A stretch of 64,000 bases of DNA from contig NZ_VOPH01000001.1 in the NCBI RefSeq assembly GCF_009765275.1, positions 868,001-932,000 of the forward strand. The letters are read 5' to 3'. The position numbers and the translations under genes were made by a program. Each line of letters starts with the position of its first letter. The first letter of the stretch is position 1. The stretch is from Chachezhania sediminis (GTDB lineage: Bacteria; Pseudomonadota; Alphaproteobacteria; Rhodobacterales; Rhodobacteraceae). The notes under the pieces were generated by a model, which had not been told where the DNA came from, did no database searches, and was given only the letters and a program-made list of their open reading frames with translations. This document shows, one piece after another, positions 25,865 to 33,343 of the stretch.

Positions 25865-26773
25865 ATGCGGACACCGGCCACGGATCCGGATCTGCATCTG
25901 TCGGATGCGGATTTCGCCGCGATTGCCAATCTTCTCTATTTCGAGACGGGGATCTACCTGCCGGACTTCAAGCGGGCGATGGTTGTGTCGCGCCTGTCGA
26001 AGCGCCTGCGCGAATTGCGCCTGCCGGACATGTCGTCCTATCGCCGCCTGGTCGAAGACACGCGAAGCCACGATGAACGGGCGCGCATGATCTCTCTGCT
26101 GACAACGAATGTGACCCACTTCTTCCGGGAGGTGCAGCACTTCGACGATCTGCGGGCATCGGTCCTTCCAGGCCTGATCGCGGCGGCACGGCGCGGCCAA
26201 AGAGTGCGAATCTGGTCGGCGGGTTGCTCCACCGGAGAGGAGGCCTACAGCCTGGCGTTCACCGTGCTCGACATGTGCCCGGAAGCGGCCACGCTGGATC
26301 TGCGAATCCTGGCAACCGACATCGACCCCGAGGTTATCGCCACCGCGCAGCAGGGGATCTATCTGGCGAAGCGCCTGAAGACGGTGCCGGAGAAATTCCT
26401 GGAAACGGGGTTTTTACCCGCCCCCGCGACGGCCGAAAAGCGCGAGATCGCAGATCCGCCACGCAAGATCACGGCTTTCAAGCTTTTGAACCTGCTGCAG
26501 GCCTGGCCCTTCAGCGGCTTCTTCGACGTGATCATGTGCCGAAACGTCACCATCTATTTCGAAAAGGAAACCCAGGATTTCCTGCGCCTGCGATTCGCCG
26601 AGCGTCTGAAGCCCGGCGGCCGGCTTTACGTCGGCCATTCCGAACACAGGCTCGGCACCGAAAGTGCCTTTTTCCGGCCGCTGAGCTCGGGGGTCTTTCT
26701 GCGCACGGAAGCGCATATCGACCCCTCCATGATCCCGAGTTCCGCGCCCTACAGCCCCGAGGTTATCCGATGA
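25865..26773 (+). CDS. cheR: Chemotaxis protein methyltransferase CheR
   Basis: A 302-residue protein with the CheR helical N-domain (about 12-80) and a SAM-binding domain: IWSAGCSTGEEAYSLAF (about 119-135), ILATDIDPEVIATAQQGIY and FDVIMCRNVTIYF. It methylates glutamates of chemoreceptors using S-adenosylmethionine. A GTG three codons upstream (25856) is an alternative start, only 2 bp after the cheW stop. Its stop overlaps the start of the next gene by ATGA. No CheB methylesterase is encoded beside it. Confidence 0.94.
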   Translation: MRTPATDPDLHLSDADFAAIANLLYFETGIYLPDFKRAMVVSRLSKRLRELRLPDMSSYRRLVEDTRSHDERARMISLLTTNVTHFFREVQHFDDLRASVLPGLIAAARRGQRVRIWSAGCSTGEEAYSLAFTVLDMCPEAATLDLRILATDIDPEVIATAQQGIYLAKRLKTVPEKFLETGFLPAPATAEKREIADPPRKITAFKLLNLLQAWPFSGFFDVIMCRNVTIYFEKETQDFLRLRFAERLKPGGRLYVGHSEHRLGTESAFFRPLSSGVFLRTEAHIDPSMIPSSAPYSPEVIR

Positions 26774-27156
26774 GCATCAAAGAGAGTCTGCGTATCCTGG
26801 TCGTCGACGACATGGCGATCAGCCGAAGCCTGATCACCCAGGCCCTGGACGAGATCGGCATCCGCCACTACCGGACCGAAAATGACGGTGCCCGGGCCTT
26901 CCAGTCACTGGCGACACAGCCGGTACACCTGGTCATTTCGGACCTGAACATGCCGGGCATGGACGGGCTTCAGCTGCTGGAGGCGATCCGCACCCACAAG
27001 GAAACGGCCCGCACCGGGTTCATCTTGGTGACCGGCAGGGCGGACGCCAAGACGCTGGGCCGCGGCCAGCGCCTGGCGATGAACAATTATCTGCAGAAAC
27101 CGTTCGACACACCCAAGATGAAGAAGTGTATCGAGACCGTCGTCGGCCGCCTGTGA
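26770..27156 (+). CDS. cheY: Second chemotaxis response regulator, CheY-like
   Basis: A 128-residue receiver domain: acidic pair D13/D14, phospho-acceptor D58 in LVISDLNMPGMDG, switch threonine in FILVTGRAD and lysine in YLQKPFDT. It differs clearly from the first CheY of the operon. In multi-CheY systems one receiver drives the motor and another drains phosphate; which is which cannot be told here. The start overlaps the cheR stop. Confidence 0.92.
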   Translation: MSIKESLRILVVDDMAISRSLITQALDEIGIRHYRTENDGARAFQSLATQPVHLVISDLNMPGMDGLQLLEAIRTHKETARTGFILVTGRADAKTLGRGQRLAMNNYLQKPFDTPKMKKCIETVVGRL

Positions 27157-27287
27157 CGAAGCATATCCCGGACGTGGCGGATCCCCCCGGGGCCGCCCGC
27201 CCGGACCCGGATCCGGAACATGGCCGGCAGAGACGGCCAGACCTGCCCGTATCGGCAGAAAAGCTGCCCGAGCGAGGAACCGAACGA

Positions 27288-27653
27288 ATGTCTGCACCAC
27301 CGGTGGACCCACATCAGCCGCTGACCCACGTCCTGGAGCGTCTGGCCGAGGAAATGCTGGGATCGGTGCGCCATCTGGAGGCGATCGAACACGGCCTGGA
27401 AATGGTCCTGTCGTCGGGCACGGCGCGCGCGCCGCTGGGACATGTCCAGAACATCGACCTGGTGTGCCAGACGCTGGAAGACCTAGCCCGGCTGCTTCGG
27501 CACATCTCGGACGTGGCGCCGGCCGGGGCGCAGCTGTCGACCGAGGATATCGGCGCCCATATCAAGCTGGCCAATGTCCGGACACGGCTGCTGGGCATGT
27601 CGGTCGCCCCGCATGCGCCCGAACATGCCAGCGGATACGTGGACCTGTTCTGA
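27288..27653 (+). CDS. Small helical protein of unknown function at the end of the chemotaxis operon
   Basis: A 121-residue protein, almost wholly helical after residue 10 (LTHVLERLAEEMLGSVRHLE, DLVCQTLEDLARLLRHISD, IKLANVRTRLLGM), acidic, with no membrane segment. I do not recognise the family. A GTG at 27153 that overlaps the cheY stop (GTGA) would add 45 residues of Pro/Arg-rich sequence; the ATG at 27288 with a GAGG site is preferred. Its position and helical nature would fit a phosphatase or adaptor acting on a CheY, as CheZ does, but no CheZ motif is seen. Confidence 0.65.
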   Translation: MSAPPVDPHQPLTHVLERLAEEMLGSVRHLEAIEHGLEMVLSSGTARAPLGHVQNIDLVCQTLEDLARLLRHISDVAPAGAQLSTEDIGAHIKLANVRTRLLGMSVAPHAPEHASGYVDLF

Positions 27654-28055
27654 CAGCGGCGGCGGCGATCAATCGTTGAAGACCGCCGTCGGCGCTTCCT
27701 GTAGCCGGGACCTGGGGTCACCCGGCGAAGGAAGACAGGGCCGTAATGAAGACTGGCCGAAATGATGAAGACTGGCCTTAATGAAGACTGGCCATAATGA
27801 AGACAAGGGCGTGAACCAGCTCTCCATACCGCGCGACAGCCGCCCACCGGAAGGTGCAGCCCCCCCACAGGACCTTCCCGCCTTGCCGCGTAGGCCAGAC
27901 ATGTGATCCGAACTGACCCGAGGATCGGCTATGCCGGCCCCTGACCGCGACAGGGCGTCACGGGCGCTGCGGCACGGCAGGCACATCGGCAATGAATGTC
28001 CGGGCAGCGTTCTTCTTCGCTTGCCGACGAAACGCTTCGGTATAGTGTGCGGTCC
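27654..28055. other. Intergenic region after the chemotaxis operon, with tandem repeats
   Basis: This 402-bp region has no convincing gene. It holds four tandem copies of a 16-19 bp unit (27741-27808). The remainder, up to the TerB gene, should hold the promoter of the next operon; I see no clear consensus site. Confidence 0.5.
27741..27808. repeat. Tandem repeat, unit like CCNTAATGAAGACTGG
   Basis: Four head-to-tail units: CCGTAATGAAGACTGG (27741-27756), CCGAAATGATGAAGACTGG (27757-27775, 3 bp longer), CCTTAATGAAGACTGG (27776-27791) and CCATAATGAAGACAAGG (27792-27808). There are no spacers between them, so this is not a CRISPR array. It may be a binding-site cluster or slippage-prone DNA. 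Confidence 0.8.
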
Positions 28056-28511
28056 ATGCTGTCACGTTTCTTCCAGGCGCTGCGACCGGCGCAAACCACC
28101 CAGCTTCCGGACCCCGATGCCGAACTGGCCCTGGGGGCCCTTCTGGTGCGCGTGGCCAAGGCCGACCGGGAGTATCAGCTGGAAGAAATCCGCCTGATCG
28201 ACCGGATCCTGGCGCGGCTTTACGCGCACAATGCCGTCGAGGCCGCGAAGATCCGCGCCACCTGCGAAAAGCTGCATGCCGCAGCCCCCGAAACCGACAC
28301 CTTCGCCAAGCTGATCCGCGAGACCACGGGAATCGACCAGCGTCTCGCCGCGCTCGACGCCCTGTGGGAAGTGGTGCTGGCCGACGGCGTCGAACAGCCG
28401 GGCGAGATGAAGATTGTGGAAGAGGCGCGAATCGCCATGGGCCTGTCCTTGGCCGATAGCGGCGCCGCCCGGGCACGGGCCGAAGAAAAGTACGGCACCC
28501 CAAGCGCCTGA
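28056..28511 (+). CDS. TerB family (tellurite-resistance-like) protein, copy 1
   Basis: A 151-residue helical protein of the TerB fold. The paired metal-binding segments appear as LVRVAKADREYQLEEIRLID (about 32-51) and VVLADGVEQPGEMKIVEEA (about 108-126), both Asp/Glu-rich. TerB-like proteins bind divalent metal and occur near membrane-stress genes; the molecular role is unclear and tellurite resistance should not be assumed. A second, related copy follows 63 bp downstream. Confidence 0.82.
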   Translation: MLSRFFQALRPAQTTQLPDPDAELALGALLVRVAKADREYQLEEIRLIDRILARLYAHNAVEAAKIRATCEKLHAAAPETDTFAKLIRETTGIDQRLAALDALWEVVLADGVEQPGEMKIVEEARIAMGLSLADSGAARARAEEKYGTPSA

Positions 28512-28574
28512 CGCGACGCGCGAACCGCGCAAGCGGGCTTGGCCGCAGGCCGGGGCGCGCCTATTGTATCCGTC

Positions 28575-29015
28575 ATGCTTGACGCTTTGCTTCGCCGGCT
28601 GGTCCGGCCCGACCCTGAACCCCTGACCGAAAGCGACGCCCGCCTGGCGCTGGCTGCGCTTCTGGTCCGGATCGCCCGGTCCGACAACGACTATGCCGTC
28701 GCCGAAATGGCCCGCATCGACCGTGTCCTGGCCACCCGCTATGGCCTGTCGGCCTTCGAGGCCACGGCGCTACGTGCCCGGGCCGAAGACCTGGAGGCCC
28801 AGGCCCCCGACACCGTCCGCTTTACCCGTGCCATCAAGGAAACCGTGCCTTACGACCACCGCCACAGCGTGGTCGAGGCGGCGTGGTCCGTGGTGCTGGC
28901 CGACGGCGCACGTTCGGGCGAGGAAGACGCGTTGATGCGGCTGATCGCCAGCCTTCTGGGCGTCAGCGATGTGGACAGTGCGCGCGCCCGGCAGGACGCG
29001 CAGAAATCGGGGTAA
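28575..29015 (+). CDS. TerB family protein, copy 2
   Basis: A 146-residue paralogue of the gene just upstream: ALLVRIARSDNDYAVAEMARID aligns with the matching segment of copy 1, and VVLADGARSGEEDALMRLI with the second acidic segment. The pair looks like a tandem duplication that has since diverged. It ends 5 bp before the PhnD-like gene, so it may belong to that operon. Confidence 0.82.
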   Translation: MLDALLRRLVRPDPEPLTESDARLALAALLVRIARSDNDYAVAEMARIDRVLATRYGLSAFEATALRARAEDLEAQAPDTVRFTRAIKETVPYDHRHSVVEAAWSVVLADGARSGEEDALMRLIASLLGVSDVDSARARQDAQKSG

Positions 29016-29020
29016 CCTTA

Positions 29021-29767
29021 ATGATCGCCATGCTTGGGATGTACGACCATCCCGCCATCCAGGCCGCGAATGACCGCTACTGGACCGCCATCCGTGACCA
29101 CCTGGGGTATGGCCCCGCCACCCTGACCCGGGACATGGATTTCTTCGACATGTGGTTGTCCCCGGACCTGCTGCTGGGCCAGACCTGCGGACTGCCCTAT
29201 CGCGCGCGCCTGTACGACAAGGTGCAGAAGATCGGCACGCCGAACTATGGCATCGAAGGCGCGCCCGACGGCCATTACCGGTCCTGTTTCGTGGTCCGCC
29301 GCGATCATGGCGACGTCACGCTGGCCGATTTCGACGGCAAGCACCTGGCCTTCAACGAATCCGTGTCCCAGTCCGGTTGGGCCGGTCCCCTGACGCACAT
29401 GAAGCGGAACGGCGTGACGCCGGGCAAGATGACCGAAACTGGCGCGCACCTTCATTCCGTGCAGGCCGTCGCCGCGGGCGCGGCCGACATTGCCGGGATC
29501 GATGCGATCACCTGGAACATCCTGCTGGAACACGAACCGGTGACCGAAAAGCTTCAGGTCATCGACATGACGCCGCCCACCCCAGGCCACGCCTACATCA
29601 CCGCCCCCGGCAACGATGTCGAAGCGCTCGAGGCCGCGATCCGCGCCGCGATCGATCAGCTGTCGGCCGCGGATCGTGCCGCGCTGCAGCTGAAAGGCAT
29701 GGTCCAGATCCCTGTCGAAACCTACCTGGACGTCGAAACCCCGCCGCCCCCCGCGGCCGCAGCCTGA
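29021..29767 (+). CDS. PhnD/SsuA/transferrin-like substrate-binding protein without signal peptide
   Basis: A 248-residue type 2 periplasmic-binding-protein fold. It starts MIAMLGMYDHPAIQAANDRY with no secretion signal. Typical features are LLGQTCGLPYRARLYDKV, FVVRRDHGDVTLADFDGKHLAFNESVSQSGW and VAAGAADIAGIDAITW. Relatives deliver phosphonates, sulfonates or small amines to ABC transporters, but no permease or ATPase is present here and the protein should stay in the cytoplasm, so it may be a sensor or an enzyme-associated binding protein. It is 5 bp after terB copy 2 and 60 bp before a ligase of the glutamine synthetase family. Confidence 0.8.
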   Translation: MIAMLGMYDHPAIQAANDRYWTAIRDHLGYGPATLTRDMDFFDMWLSPDLLLGQTCGLPYRARLYDKVQKIGTPNYGIEGAPDGHYRSCFVVRRDHGDVTLADFDGKHLAFNESVSQSGWAGPLTHMKRNGVTPGKMTETGAHLHSVQAVAAGAADIAGIDAITWNILLEHEPVTEKLQVIDMTPPTPGHAYITAPGNDVEALEAAIRAAIDQLSAADRAALQLKGMVQIPVETYLDVETPPPPAAAA

Positions 29768-29827
29768 GCGTGCAGGCCAAGGGCCTGCCGGCAACGGCCG
29801 CCCGAGGCACGCAAGACGGAGCATGAC

Positions 29828-31156
29828 ATGAACCTTGACGATCTGGGCGCCTTCGCGACCCTGCGGGTGGCGGCGGCCGATCTGAACGGGCAGATGCGCG
29901 GCAAGCGCGTGCCCGGATCCTTTGGAACGAAACTGGACCGCGGCGCGGTCCGCATGCCGTTTTCGGCGCTGAACGTCGACCTCTGGGGCGCCGACATCCA
30001 CGACAGCCCGCTGGTCTTCGACGCGGGCGATGCCGATGGCGTCCTGCGCCCCACCGCCCGCGGTCCCGTGCCGATGCCCTGGATCGCCGCCCCCACGGCG
30101 CTGGTGCCGATGAGCATGTATCACGATTCGGGCCGGCCCTTTTCGGGCGATCCGCGCCATGCGCTGAAAGCCATCCTGGAACGCTTTGCCGACCGCGGCT
30201 GGCAGGTCATGGCCGCGACCGAGATGGAGTTCACCCTGCTGGACGACACCGGCCAGTCCCCCCTGCCGCCCCGGAACCCGATGACGGGCCGCGCCCTTGC
30301 GGGCGAGGCGATCCTGTCGCTGGCGGAAATGGATGCCTTCGACAGCTTCTTCACCGCACTCTACGACGGTTGCCGGGCGATGGGGATCCCGGCACAGTCG
30401 GCCATTTCCGAAAGCGGGGTCGGCCAGTTCGAAGTGGCGCTGGAACACCAGCCCGCCCTGCGCGCGGCCGACGATGCCTGGCTGTTCAAGGCGCTGGTCC
30501 GCGGACTGGCCCGCGCACATGGCTTTTCGGCGACCTTCATGGCCAAACCCTATGCTGACGATGCCGGGAACGGGATGCATGTCCATTTTTCGGTCCTGGA
30601 CGAAAACGGCGACAACATCTTCAACGATGGCGGGCCACGGGGCACCGACACGCTGCGCCATGCCGTAGCGGGCTGCCTGAAGGCCATGCCCGACAGCACG
30701 GTGATCTTTGCCCCCCATGCCAATTCCTACAATCGCTATGTCGACGGCGCCCATGCGCCGACCACGGCTGTCTGGGCCTATGACAACCGCACCGTGGCCT
30801 TGCGCATCCCGGGCGGTCAGCCGGTGGCACGGCGGATCGAACACCGCGTGGCAGGGGGCGACATGAACCCCTATCTGGGCCTCGCCGCCATCCTGGGCGC
30901 CGCACTGACCGGCATCGAGGACGGGGACGAGCCTTCTGCACCCGTCACCGGCAACGCCTATGAACTGGACGGGTTGCCGACGCTGGAACACACGATGGGG
31001 GCCGCAATCGACCGCTTTGCCGCCAGCGAACGGATGGCGCGGATCTTCCCGAAGCTGCTGATCGACAATCTTGTGCTGACAAAACGGCAGGAGATGACCC
31101 GTTTTGCAGCCCTGCCCCCCGAACAACACTGGTTGGCCTATCTGGAAACCGTGTGA
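29828..31156 (+). CDS. Glutamine synthetase family protein (gamma-glutamyl-amine ligase type), copy 1
   Basis: A 442-residue ligase with the glutamine-synthetase catalytic barrel: metal and glutamate sites in ATEMEFTLLD, SGVGQFEVALEH and NGMHVHFSVLD, and the arginine-rich region PHANSYNRYVDGAHAPTTAVWAYDN. The length and lack of adenylylation-loop features put it with the PuuA/GlnA3-like ligases that join glutamate to amines. It is one of two such ligases flanking an amidotransferase gene, so the two may differ in amine preference. Confidence 0.88.
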   Translation: MNLDDLGAFATLRVAAADLNGQMRGKRVPGSFGTKLDRGAVRMPFSALNVDLWGADIHDSPLVFDAGDADGVLRPTARGPVPMPWIAAPTALVPMSMYHDSGRPFSGDPRHALKAILERFADRGWQVMAATEMEFTLLDDTGQSPLPPRNPMTGRALAGEAILSLAEMDAFDSFFTALYDGCRAMGIPAQSAISESGVGQFEVALEHQPALRAADDAWLFKALVRGLARAHGFSATFMAKPYADDAGNGMHVHFSVLDENGDNIFNDGGPRGTDTLRHAVAGCLKAMPDSTVIFAPHANSYNRYVDGAHAPTTAVWAYDNRTVALRIPGGQPVARRIEHRVAGGDMNPYLGLAAILGAALTGIEDGDEPSAPVTGNAYELDGLPTLEHTMGAAIDRFAASERMARIFPKLLIDNLVLTKRQEMTRFAALPPEQHWLAYLETV

Positions 31157-31215
31157 CCCTTGCCTGCCCCCCCGGGGCTCGGCTATTCAGGATTTGATCA
31201 AAACTCAGGTGCATC

Positions 31216-31896
31216 ATGAAAATCGGTATCCTCCAAACCGGCCATGCGCCCGATCAGATCGTGGCGGGGCACGGCGACTATGACGCCATGTTCCAGCGCT
31301 TCCTGGCCGGCAACGGGTTCGAGTTCGACACCTTCAACGTCGTAGACGGGCAGTTCCCCGACGGCCCCACCGCAGCCGACGGCTGGATCGTCACCGGCTC
31401 GCGCCACGGCGCCTATGAAGACCACGACTGGATCCCGCCGCTGGAGGCGCTGATCCGCGATATCGTCGCGGCGGACCGGCCGTTGGTGGGCATCTGCTTC
31501 GGCCACCAGATCATCGCCCAGGCCCTGGGCGGCAAGGTCGTGAAGTTCCCGGGCGGCTGGTCCGTGGGCCGGACCGAATACAAGGTCGGTGACAAGACCC
31601 TGGCGCTGAACGCCTGGCATCAGGACCAGGTGGTCGAATTGCCCGAAGGGGCGCAGGTTCTGGGTTCGAACGACTTCTGCGCGAACGCGGTTCTGGCCTA
31701 TGGTCCGAATGTCTGGACGATTCAACCTCACCCTGAATTCTCGAACTCGGTGATCGACGGGCTGATCCGCTTTCGCGGCAAGGGCGTGGTGCCCGATGCG
31801 CTGCTTAAGAACGCAGAGACCGGCCTGGACCGCCCGAACGACAATGCCGCAATCGCACAGACGGTCGCGGCCGTATTGAAAGGAAACCGGTCATGA
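31216..31896 (+). CDS. Class I glutamine amidotransferase family protein (gamma-glutamyl hydrolase type)
   Basis: A 226-residue protein with an intact class I triad: nucleophile C94 in VGICFGHQII, and H172/E174 in QPHPEF. Stand-alone members in amine-catabolic clusters hydrolyse gamma-glutamyl bonds or handle gamma-glutamyl intermediates (PuuD-like in role, though PuuD is a different subfamily). Its stop overlaps the start of the next ligase gene (ATGA), so the two are translationally coupled. Confidence 0.88.
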   Translation: MKIGILQTGHAPDQIVAGHGDYDAMFQRFLAGNGFEFDTFNVVDGQFPDGPTAADGWIVTGSRHGAYEDHDWIPPLEALIRDIVAADRPLVGICFGHQIIAQALGGKVVKFPGGWSVGRTEYKVGDKTLALNAWHQDQVVELPEGAQVLGSNDFCANAVLAYGPNVWTIQPHPEFSNSVIDGLIRFRGKGVVPDALLKNAETGLDRPNDNAAIAQTVAAVLKGNRS

Positions 31897-33266
31897 AGAC
31901 CGAAGGCTCTGACGACTGGCTGGAAACCCTGCCCGAAGCCGCCCGCGAATACCTTGAAGGCCGGCGGCTGGACGAAGTGGAATGCATCATTTCCGATCTG
32001 CCGGGCATCGCGCGCGGCAAGGCGGTCCCGGCACAGAAATTCCGGCGCCAGTCGATGTTCCACCTGCCCGACAGCATCTTCTACCAGACCATCACCGGCG
32101 ACTGGAGCGATGCGGCCGGCAAGGAAGGGTTCATCGAGCGGGACATGATCCTGCGCCCCGACTATGCCACTGCCACCGCCGCGCCCTGGACCGCCGACTG
32201 GACGCTGCAGGTGATCCACGACGCCTATGACCGCGAAGGCAACGCGATCCCGTTCAGCCCGCGCAACGTGCTGAAACGGGTCGTGAAGCTCTACGAGGAT
32301 CAGGGCTGGCAACCGGTCGTCGCGCCCGAGATGGAATTCTATCTTGTCGCGCGAAACACCGACCCGGGCCGCCAGATCGAACCGATGATCGGCCGGTCAG
32401 GCCGCCCCGCCGCCGCACGGCAGGCCTATTCGATGACTGCGGTCGACGAATTCGGACCCGTGATCGACAGTATCTACGATTTCGCCGAAGCGCAGGGATT
32501 CGAAATCGACGGCATCACCCAGGAAGGCGGCGCCGGCCAGCTGGAAATCAACCTGCGCCATGGCGACCCCGTGCTGCTGGCGGACGAGGTGTTCTACTTC
32601 AAGCGCCTGATCCGCGAGGCGGCGCTGAAACAGGGCTGTTTCGCGACCTTCATGGCGAAACCGATCATGGAAGAGCCCGGCAGCGCCATGCACGTCCACC
32701 ATTCGGTCGTGGATGCGAAGACCGGCGACAACATCTTCTCGAACGCCGACGGGTCCGAGACCGAGGCGTTCTACCATTTCATTGCCGGGATCCAGAACCA
32801 CATGCCGTCCGCGCTGGCGATGATGGCGCCCTATGTGAACTCCTACCGCCGTTACGTCCCGGACAACGCTGCGCCGATCAACCTGCAATGGGGCTACGAC
32901 AACCGGACGACCGGCATTCGCGTCCCCCTGTCCGATCCGGCCGCGCGGCGGATCGAAAACCGGATCGCCGGCATGGACTGCAACCCCTATCTGGGGATCG
33001 CGGCATCGCTGGCCTGCGGTTACCTGGGCATGATGGAAAAGAAGATGCCGGCGGCGGCCTTCGAAGGCGATGCCTATGAAGGCGAAGGCGACTTCCCCCG
33101 GATCCTGGGCGGTGCGCTCGACCTCTTTGACGAGGCGACGGTGCTGCACGACATCATCCACCCCGACTTCGCCCGCGTCTACGGCATCGTAAAACGGATG
33201 GAATACGAGGAGTTCCTTCAGGTGATCTCTCCCTGGGAACGCGAACACCTGTTGCTGAACGTCTGA
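31893..33266 (+). CDS. Glutamine synthetase family protein, PuuA-like, copy 2
   Basis: A 457-residue ligase close in style to gamma-glutamylputrescine synthetase: DEVECIISDLPGIARGKAVP near the start, then APEMEFYLVARN, GGAGQLEINLRHGDP, SAMHVHHSVVD and NSYRRYVPDNAAPINLQWGYDNRT. It probably joins glutamate to a polyamine using ATP, the first step of the gamma-glutamylated putrescine pathway. It overlaps the amidotransferase by 4 bp and is followed 77 bp later by the oxidase gene. Confidence 0.88.
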   Translation: MKTEGSDDWLETLPEAAREYLEGRRLDEVECIISDLPGIARGKAVPAQKFRRQSMFHLPDSIFYQTITGDWSDAAGKEGFIERDMILRPDYATATAAPWTADWTLQVIHDAYDREGNAIPFSPRNVLKRVVKLYEDQGWQPVVAPEMEFYLVARNTDPGRQIEPMIGRSGRPAAARQAYSMTAVDEFGPVIDSIYDFAEAQGFEIDGITQEGGAGQLEINLRHGDPVLLADEVFYFKRLIREAALKQGCFATFMAKPIMEEPGSAMHVHHSVVDAKTGDNIFSNADGSETEAFYHFIAGIQNHMPSALAMMAPYVNSYRRYVPDNAAPINLQWGYDNRTTGIRVPLSDPAARRIENRIAGMDCNPYLGIAASLACGYLGMMEKKMPAAAFEGDAYEGEGDFPRILGGALDLFDEATVLHDIIHPDFARVYGIVKRMEYEEFLQVISPWEREHLLLNV

Positions 33267-33343
33267 AGACCGGGCCCTTCGGAGCCCGTGTGCCGTAACG
33301 AAGAAAGGGGGCGGTCCGCACCAGGCGGGCGGCCTGCGTGATC

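Noticed and set aside
27741-27808. Possible CRISPR array
   Set aside because: The units abut each other without spacers and there are no cas genes.
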